Shown here: piece after piece, positions 16,359 through 21,114 of the stretch
Numbering within the stretch: the stretch's first letter is position 1
Layout: every line of letters starts with the position of its first letter
Assembly: GCA_964473365.1 (NCBI GenBank)
Contig: CAYYOV010000042.1
Coordinates: 1-21,114 of the forward strand
Length of the DNA stretch: 21,114 nt
From: 2-02-FULL-55-14 sp964473365
GTDB lineage: Bacteria; Bacteroidota; Ignavibacteria; UBA10030
Reading direction: 5' to 3'
The notes under the pieces: generated by a model
Told to the model about the DNA's origin: nothing
The model's input: the letters and a program-made list of their open reading frames with translations, nothing else
Databases searched by the model: none
Translations under genes and position numbers: made by a program

Positions 16359-16392
16359 CAGACAAGGCGGGGCTTTCGCCCCGCCCTGTCTG
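16359..16392 (-). terminator. Hairpin with GAAA loop between T9SS gene and downstream operon
   Basis: Arms of 15 bp at 16359-16373 and 16378-16392 enclose a 4-base loop. In the minus-strand RNA the loop reads GAAA and the only non-Watson-Crick pair is G-U; in plus-strand RNA it would be an A-C mismatch, which supports a minus-strand role. The hairpin starts 20 bases after the T9SS gene stop and is followed by TTTCAACC, a weak U run. It may be a leaky terminator or a 3'-end stabiliser. Confidence 0.7.
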
Positions 16393-16410
16393 AGAATTCA
16401 TCACATCGAT

Positions 16411-18232
16411 GTTACTTAATGAGGACCATCTTTTTGAGGCTGGTGAACTCGCCGGCCTTGATCTGGTAGAAGTAGATACCGGTGGCGAGGTTGGAGGCGT
16501 CGAAGGTCACGCGATGCGTGCCCGCCGACTGCACACCCGTCACCACGGTGGCCACTTCCTGGCCGAGTGCGTTGAACACCTTCAAGGTCACATCACTCTG
16601 CACCGGCAGGTCGAACTGGATCGTCGTCGCCGGGTTGAAGGGGTTCGGATAGTTCTGACGCAGCTCGTAGCTCATCGGCACCTCTTCGCCCTCGACCGAG
16701 GTGGAGGTCTTCGGCCGTTGCAGGTCGAAGTCCCACTGCGGATACAGCGTCGGGTTGATGCTCCCGAGCTGCGAGGCGATCGTGTCCTTCGTCTGCGAGT
16801 CGTCGATGTTCTCGTAGTGGTTGTTGCCGAAGCCGGCCTCGTTGTCGAACGCGCCCACGCCGAACTTGAACTCCTGTCCGACCGTCGCGTTCTCCGACTT
16901 CCGATACATCCACTTCAGCGAGAAGATCGAGTCGCCGGCCACCGCATCACCGTGCGTCCCGTTGTCATACATCTTCGACAGCGAGTCGCCCCGACGCGCT
17001 GCGCCCCAGGCGCCACGCACGTCCCAGCCACCCACCGCCGGTCCGTTCATCCACACGCCCCAGATCAACACGCTGTCCGGGTTCGACATCACGTGCGCGG
17101 AGATGTTCGTCGCGATCAGCTTGCCGCCCGCTTTCAGCTTGTAGATGGCCGGACGCAGATCGACCGTGTACGTCACTTCCACCGAGTCGCGCGTGATCAC
17201 CGTCTTGTTCGGGAAGAACGGCACCCGGCGCGGATCGAGCACGCCCGTGGCGATGTCATCCACCTGCACCGTCTTCACCGCCGTCGTGAACTTCCGCTTC
17301 TGGGCCGCCGCATCACCCGGATCGCCCGTCCACGCGAAGTCGTAGAACAGGTCTTCCTGGTCCGGCTTGCCCGGCTTCACCCGGTAGTACTTGTACTGCA
17401 CCGGACGGTTATACAGCGACACCAGCGTGTCCGTCCCCTGCCACACGAACGTCAGGCCCTGCCGGGTGAGCATCTTCCGGCGCACTTCCTTCGCCGTCGA
17501 GCTGTAGCCCGTCTCCACGATCAGCGTGTCATCCGCCGTGAACCCGCGCTGCGAGATCGCCTGCGACAGGTTCGTCCGGAACGTCACGATCATCGTGTCC
17601 GTGTTCGGCAACGGCACGAACGGCGAGTTGTTGAACCACGCCCAGTACAGCGTCGTGTCGTTGTTGATCACCTGCATCCGGTCGCTGATCGACTCCCAGG
17701 TCACATCCACTCCCTTCGTGAACGTGAACTTGTAGTAGATCGTGTCCGGACCGGCCGTCTTCGCCGTCTTCGCCCAACCCGAATAGAAGTGCGTCGAGCC
17801 TTCACGCGCCAACGGCGTGCTCGCGCTCCAGCCGTTGAACGAACCACGCACCTGCACCTGGTCTGTGCCCGGGATGAAGTCCTCACGCGCACGCATGTTC
17901 ACCCGGAACCACACATCCAGCGTATCCGTCGGCGTATACGGCGGGCCCGTCCGGTTGAAGAACGCCAGCGCAAGCGTCGTGTCGCCCGTCACCGCCAGCT
18001 GCTTGTCCGAACCACCCTCCCAGCCTTCTCCGCCCCACTCCACAAAATACTTGTAATACACCGTGTCGCCCACCTGGAAGGTGTGCGTGATGTTCCAGTA
18101 ATCGCCTCCGGCGTTCGTCATCTTCGGCGAATCACCACCCCACGTCAACGGATACTTCGACCCGCGAACCTGGACCGTCGACGTCGACTTCAACGTGTCC
18201 GGTACCGTCGCGGTGTTCAATGTGAATTTGAC
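16411..18232. repeat. Direct repeat copy 1 (1,822 bp, partner 19259-21080)
   Basis: This stretch and 19259-21080 align with a constant offset of 2,848 bases and no indels. All sections compared by eye are identical, and translations agree in several frames. It covers the stop codon and the last 607 codons of the T9SS gene. Outside it the sequences differ at once on both sides: CATCGAT against AGTCCA beside the stop, and CTTGCC against GCGCGC at the inner edge. No transposase or terminal inverted repeat flanks it. Confidence 0.93.
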
Positions 18233-19021
18233 CTTGCCTGTTGGGCCGAAGCGCCCGCGGGTGTCGATCCGCAGGCCCGCGATCTTGGCGTTCGGGGTGT
18301 TCGTCCCCTGACGCAGCGAGAAGCGGGCGATATTCGGAGCATCCTGACCAGCCGCTACGGCTGAGACCGCAACCGGCGTCGGGCGGTCCATGTTACGCAT
18401 CAACGTCGGGTTCACGAACAGATAGGCCGTATCCACCGCCGTCGCCTCAAACCTGTACGACATTCCGACGAGATACGTCGTGGCAAAATCACGCTTCGTC
18501 GTATCAAACACAGCCGTGCTGCTGCTGCTGCCTCGAATTCCGAGTTGGAAACCTGTGTTATCAGCCGTCAGCCGGATGGCTAACCGTGTCGTGTAGTTCG
18601 ACACAGCACCATACGGCGAAAGCGCTGCGAAGTAATCCCCCGATCCCGTGTTCGCGGCAAGTCCCGTGCTGTTATCGATCTGCAACAGAAACACAGCGAT
18701 GATCTCATCCGTCGACACCGAGTCGAATGCGATGTTCGCATCCTCACCCGAACTCGTCGGGTTTGCTAATTGCACCCCCTTGCCGAGGCCCGACAATCCG
18801 AAATTCGGATATGTCAAATTTGTGCTGATGACCTGGATCGGGTTACCGCTTCCGCTATGATTGGCCCATCGGCCACCGCTCACATTGGCGCCGGCATTGA
18901 CTGCCGTCAACTGCCCGAGGGCGTAGTTGAACGGTTCATCAAAAGGATTCTGGATCTGTGCACTCATGGGCACCGCCACGAGCACGAGCGCCAGAAGTGC
19001 CATCGTAAACAATCGCTGCAT
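16412..19021 (-). CDS. T9SS-exported multi-domain starch-binding-like surface protein, copy 1
   Basis: The predicted product has 869 aa. A signal peptide spans 1-21 (ends MSA/QIQ). Residues 25-255 form a lectin/concanavalin-like beta domain of the kind seen in T9SS substrates. Four related units follow, opening with VKFTLN (264), VWFRVN (370), VTFRTN (479) and VTYTVD (615). The second carries VQVRGSFNGWS (390-399), a CBM48/E-set hallmark, and the units contain YYKF/YKYF strands typical of starch-binding folds. A type A T9SS sorting domain occupies about 790-869 (YPNPFNPATTIQFDLP to LKKMVLIK). No catalytic motif is seen, so it is probably a surface glycan-binding protein comparable in role to SusE/SusF. 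The ATG at 19021 is chosen because AGGAGG lies six bases upstream; an upstream in-frame ATG at 19108 overlaps the promoter. Its 3' two thirds are duplicated next door. Confidence 0.88.
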   Translation of the reverse strand: MQRLFTMALLALVLVAVPMSAQIQNPFDEPFNYALGQLTAVNAGANVSGGRWANHSGSGNPIQVISTNLTYPNFGLSGLGKGVQLANPTSSGEDANIAFDSVSTDEIIAVFLLQIDNSTGLAANTGSGDYFAALSPYGAVSNYTTRLAIRLTADNTGFQLGIRGSSSSTAVFDTTKRDFATTYLVGMSYRFEATAVDTAYLFVNPTLMRNMDRPTPVAVSAVAAGQDAPNIARFSLRQGTNTPNAKIAGLRIDTRGRFGPTGKVKFTLNTATVPDTLKSTSTVQVRGSKYPLTWGGDSPKMTNAGGDYWNITHTFQVGDTVYYKYFVEWGGEGWEGGSDKQLAVTGDTTLALAFFNRTGPPYTPTDTLDVWFRVNMRAREDFIPGTDQVQVRGSFNGWSASTPLAREGSTHFYSGWAKTAKTAGPDTIYYKFTFTKGVDVTWESISDRMQVINNDTTLYWAWFNNSPFVPLPNTDTMIVTFRTNLSQAISQRGFTADDTLIVETGYSSTAKEVRRKMLTRQGLTFVWQGTDTLVSLYNRPVQYKYYRVKPGKPDQEDLFYDFAWTGDPGDAAAQKRKFTTAVKTVQVDDIATGVLDPRRVPFFPNKTVITRDSVEVTYTVDLRPAIYKLKAGGKLIATNISAHVMSNPDSVLIWGVWMNGPAVGGWDVRGAWGAARRGDSLSKMYDNGTHGDAVAGDSIFSLKWMYRKSENATVGQEFKFGVGAFDNEAGFGNNHYENIDDSQTKDTIASQLGSINPTLYPQWDFDLQRPKTSTSVEGEEVPMSYELRQNYPNPFNPATTIQFDLPVQSDVTLKVFNALGQEVATVVTGVQSAGTHRVTFDASNLATGIYFYQIKAGEFTSLKKMVLIK

Positions 19022-19027
19022 GTTGAA

Positions 19028-19033
19028 CCTCCT
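19028..19033 (-). promoter_or_regulatory. Strong Shine-Dalgarno site
   Basis: AGGAGG on the minus strand, six bases before ATG 19021. It decides the start of the T9SS surface gene, placing the initiator directly before a clean signal peptide. It is the best ribosome binding site in the window and fits a highly expressed gene. Confidence 0.88.
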
Positions 19034-19045
19034 TGTGAAGAAGAA

Positions 19046-19067
19046 CGGTGCGAATACTTCCGCACCG
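19046..19067 (-). promoter_or_regulatory. 5'UTR hairpin upstream of the Shine-Dalgarno site
   Basis: A perfect 7-bp inverted repeat (CGGTGCG / CGCACCG) with an 8-base loop lies about 12 bases before AGGAGG in the presumed leader RNA. It could stabilise the mRNA or keep the ribosome site open. No known riboswitch is recognised. Confidence 0.45.
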
Positions 19068-19108
19068 GGACTTGAACGATCTGCCATAGCAGACCTTTGT
19101 TTATTCAT

Positions 19109-19137
19109 GATTTAATATACTTCATCCTTCCTGTCAA
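19109..19137 (-). promoter_or_regulatory. Putative promoter of the T9SS surface gene
   Basis: On the minus strand a perfect TTGACA (19137-19132) is followed by an A/T-rich block reading TATATTAAAT at about 19120-19110. TAAATC at 19114-19109 gives a 17-base spacer and TTAAAT a 16-base spacer. The -10 match is weak for sigma-70, and Bacteroidota promoters differ from that consensus, so the exact start point is uncertain. It is the only promoter-like site in a sizeable gap, and it sits just after a terminator. Confidence 0.5.
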
Positions 19138-19154
19138 AACAATAGACGGAAGCC

Positions 19155-19183
19155 CTTCCATGTGCGCTTCCATCCTCTTCCAT
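19155..19183 (-). promoter_or_regulatory. Three phased ATGGAAG repeats upstream of the promoter
   Basis: The heptamer ATGGAAG (plus strand CTTCCAT) occurs at 19155-19161, 19167-19173 and 19177-19183, with steps of 12 and 10 bases, ending about 18 bases upstream of the -35 box. An adjoining GGAAGCCCTTCC palindrome is at 19148-19159. Spacing near one helical turn upstream of a promoter is what an activator site would look like; the protein is not known. Confidence 0.45.
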
Positions 19184-19206
19184 GCGGACTGATCACTATA
19201 GAAACA

Positions 19207-19239
19207 CAAAGGTCGCCCCCTTCACCGGGGCGACCTTTG
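19207..19239 (-). terminator. Intrinsic terminator of T9SS gene copy 2
   Basis: A perfect 13-bp inverted repeat (arms 19207-19219 and 19227-19239) with a 7-base loop starts 20 bases after the stop at 19260. On the minus strand it is followed by TGTTTCTAT, a short U-rich run. It separates the upstream T9SS gene from the next promoter. Confidence 0.75.
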
Positions 19240-19258
19240 CGTGACGTCTGATAGTCCA

Positions 19259-21080
19259 GTTACTTAATGAGGACCATCTTTTTGAGGCTGGTGAACTCGC
19301 CGGCCTTGATCTGGTAGAAGTAGATACCGGTGGCGAGGTTGGAGGCGTCGAAGGTCACGCGATGCGTGCCCGCCGACTGCACACCCGTCACCACGGTGGC
19401 CACTTCCTGGCCGAGTGCGTTGAACACCTTCAAGGTCACATCACTCTGCACCGGCAGGTCGAACTGGATCGTCGTCGCCGGGTTGAAGGGGTTCGGATAG
19501 TTCTGACGCAGCTCGTAGCTCATCGGCACCTCTTCGCCCTCGACCGAGGTGGAGGTCTTCGGCCGTTGCAGGTCGAAGTCCCACTGCGGATACAGCGTCG
19601 GGTTGATGCTCCCGAGCTGCGAGGCGATCGTGTCCTTCGTCTGCGAGTCGTCGATGTTCTCGTAGTGGTTGTTGCCGAAGCCGGCCTCGTTGTCGAACGC
19701 GCCCACGCCGAACTTGAACTCCTGTCCGACCGTCGCGTTCTCCGACTTCCGATACATCCACTTCAGCGAGAAGATCGAGTCGCCGGCCACCGCATCACCG
19801 TGCGTCCCGTTGTCATACATCTTCGACAGCGAGTCGCCCCGACGCGCTGCGCCCCAGGCGCCACGCACGTCCCAGCCACCCACCGCCGGTCCGTTCATCC
19901 ACACGCCCCAGATCAACACGCTGTCCGGGTTCGACATCACGTGCGCGGAGATGTTCGTCGCGATCAGCTTGCCGCCCGCTTTCAGCTTGTAGATGGCCGG
20001 ACGCAGATCGACCGTGTACGTCACTTCCACCGAGTCGCGCGTGATCACCGTCTTGTTCGGGAAGAACGGCACCCGGCGCGGATCGAGCACGCCCGTGGCG
20101 ATGTCATCCACCTGCACCGTCTTCACCGCCGTCGTGAACTTCCGCTTCTGGGCCGCCGCATCACCCGGATCGCCCGTCCACGCGAAGTCGTAGAACAGGT
20201 CTTCCTGGTCCGGCTTGCCCGGCTTCACCCGGTAGTACTTGTACTGCACCGGACGGTTATACAGCGACACCAGCGTGTCCGTCCCCTGCCACACGAACGT
20301 CAGGCCCTGCCGGGTGAGCATCTTCCGGCGCACTTCCTTCGCCGTCGAGCTGTAGCCCGTCTCCACGATCAGCGTGTCATCCGCCGTGAACCCGCGCTGC
20401 GAGATCGCCTGCGACAGGTTCGTCCGGAACGTCACGATCATCGTGTCCGTGTTCGGCAACGGCACGAACGGCGAGTTGTTGAACCACGCCCAGTACAGCG
20501 TCGTGTCGTTGTTGATCACCTGCATCCGGTCGCTGATCGACTCCCAGGTCACATCCACTCCCTTCGTGAACGTGAACTTGTAGTAGATCGTGTCCGGACC
20601 GGCCGTCTTCGCCGTCTTCGCCCAACCCGAATAGAAGTGCGTCGAGCCTTCACGCGCCAACGGCGTGCTCGCGCTCCAGCCGTTGAACGAACCACGCACC
20701 TGCACCTGGTCTGTGCCCGGGATGAAGTCCTCACGCGCACGCATGTTCACCCGGAACCACACATCCAGCGTATCCGTCGGCGTATACGGCGGGCCCGTCC
20801 GGTTGAAGAACGCCAGCGCAAGCGTCGTGTCGCCCGTCACCGCCAGCTGCTTGTCCGAACCACCCTCCCAGCCTTCTCCGCCCCACTCCACAAAATACTT
20901 GTAATACACCGTGTCGCCCACCTGGAAGGTGTGCGTGATGTTCCAGTAATCGCCTCCGGCGTTCGTCATCTTCGGCGAATCACCACCCCACGTCAACGGA
21001 TACTTCGACCCGCGAACCTGGACCGTCGACGTCGACTTCAACGTGTCCGGTACCGTCGCGGTGTTCAATGTGAATTTGAC
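19259..21080. repeat. Direct repeat copy 2 (1,822 bp, partner 16411-18232)
   Basis: Second copy of the direct repeat. It begins one base beyond the stop codon and ends at the codons for VKFTLN, after which the sequence becomes unrelated to copy 1. The two copies are separated by 1,026 bp that hold the copy 2 terminator, the promoter and the N-terminal region of copy 1. Confidence 0.93.
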
Positions 21081-21114
21081 GCGCGCAGCGACGCGGAAGT
21101 CCGTGGTGTACGCG
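19260..21114 (-). CDS. T9SS-exported starch-binding-like surface protein, copy 2 (5' end cut by window)
   Basis: Partial gene, open to the window edge. The last 607 codons match copy 1 exactly as far as read: four starch-binding-like units and the type A T9SS sorting domain ending LKKMVLIK. Upstream of the shared VKFTLN, the 11 codons visible read AYTTDFRVAAR, whereas copy 1 has RGRFGPTGK before the same point, so the N-terminal region differs. The TTG at 21068 is an internal leucine codon, not a start, because the frame continues upstream without a stop. The product is probably a surface-exposed alpha-glucan-binding protein, or an enzyme if a catalytic domain lies outside the window. A hairpin terminator follows 20 bases after the stop. 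Confidence 0.87.
   Translation of the reverse strand, partial: AYTTDFRVAARVKFTLNTATVPDTLKSTSTVQVRGSKYPLTWGGDSPKMTNAGGDYWNITHTFQVGDTVYYKYFVEWGGEGWEGGSDKQLAVTGDTTLALAFFNRTGPPYTPTDTLDVWFRVNMRAREDFIPGTDQVQVRGSFNGWSASTPLAREGSTHFYSGWAKTAKTAGPDTIYYKFTFTKGVDVTWESISDRMQVINNDTTLYWAWFNNSPFVPLPNTDTMIVTFRTNLSQAISQRGFTADDTLIVETGYSSTAKEVRRKMLTRQGLTFVWQGTDTLVSLYNRPVQYKYYRVKPGKPDQEDLFYDFAWTGDPGDAAAQKRKFTTAVKTVQVDDIATGVLDPRRVPFFPNKTVITRDSVEVTYTVDLRPAIYKLKAGGKLIATNISAHVMSNPDSVLIWGVWMNGPAVGGWDVRGAWGAARRGDSLSKMYDNGTHGDAVAGDSIFSLKWMYRKSENATVGQEFKFGVGAFDNEAGFGNNHYENIDDSQTKDTIASQLGSINPTLYPQWDFDLQRPKTSTSVEGEEVPMSYELRQNYPNPFNPATTIQFDLPVQSDVTLKVFNALGQEVATVVTGVQSAGTHRVTFDASNLATGIYFYQIKAGEFTSLKKMVLIK

Noticed and set aside
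16409..18364. A 651-codon open frame on the plus strand
   Set aside because: It is antisense to the T9SS gene, in a region of strong codon bias. Its product is rich in Arg, His and Val with no known motif, and the minus-strand frame has clear domains and a sorting signal.
18518..18533. GCT trinucleotide run as a phase-variable microsatellite
   Set aside because: It has only about four units, in frame, coding for serines; length change would not shift the frame.
19022..19108. Start of the T9SS gene at ATG 19108, adding 29 residues
   Set aside because: The extension lies on top of the putative -10 region and leader, hides the signal peptide behind a charged stretch, and the AGGAGG fits ATG 19021.
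19155..19183. Heptamer triplet as a CRISPR-like array
   Set aside because: The units are seven bases with 3-5 base gaps, far too short for repeats and spacers, and no cas gene is present.
21066..21068. TTG as the start of the copy 2 gene
   Set aside because: The same codon is an internal leucine in copy 1, and the frame is open upstream to the window edge.
16411..21080. The duplication as an insertion sequence or composite transposon
   Set aside because: There is no transposase, no terminal inverted repeat and no target-site duplication at the edges; the repeated DNA is ordinary coding sequence.

Overview
The window is a dense, GC-rich bacterial segment in which every supported gene lies on the minus strand, so transcription runs from high to low coordinates. 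C-terminal sorting domains with the YPNPFNP signature (type IX secretion system, T9SS, type A), periplasmic and outer-surface starch proteins, and mostly SD-less starts point to the Bacteroidota/Chlorobiota (FCB) side of the tree. The YPNPFNPxT form is common in Ignavibacteria, Kapabacteria and relatives, but the genus cannot be told from this sequence.

Layout in transcription order. (a) 21114-19260: the 3' part of a T9SS-exported protein with starch-binding-like modules, cut by the window edge and followed by a terminator hairpin. (b) 19259-19022: a regulatory gap with three phased heptamer repeats, a TTGACA-type promoter, a 5'UTR hairpin and a strong Shine-Dalgarno site. (c) 19021-16412: a second T9SS surface protein. 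Its last 1,822 bp look identical to (a), while its N-terminal region differs. A 15-bp hairpin with a GAAA loop follows. (d) 16337-10395: a SurA/parvulin-like secreted protein, an SGNH hydrolase with TPR-like helices, a short SxtJ-like membrane protein, a NodU/CmcH-type carbamoyltransferase and a 52-residue DUF5989-like membrane protein. These are packed with ATGA overlaps or gaps of 2-12 bp. (e) 10388-1: a T9SS-sorted GH13 enzyme, a signal-peptide-bearing GH57 enzyme with a CBM20-like tail, an MFS sugar transporter, a second GH13 alpha-amylase with a signal peptide, and a second MFS transporter cut by the window start.

Reading as a system: the T9SS proteins would bind and cut alpha-glucan at the cell surface. 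The GH57 and the second GH13 enzyme carry signal peptides but no T9SS tail, so they would work in the periplasm. The two MFS carriers of the SUT/GPH type would take maltodextrins through the inner membrane. No SusC/SusD pair is visible. The unusual part is (d): a complete sugar O-carbamoylation-type module sits between a periplasmic chaperone-like gene and the starch enzymes in one apparently continuous transcription unit. The other standout is the recent 1.8-kb direct duplication (or gene conversion) of a surface starch-binding module.
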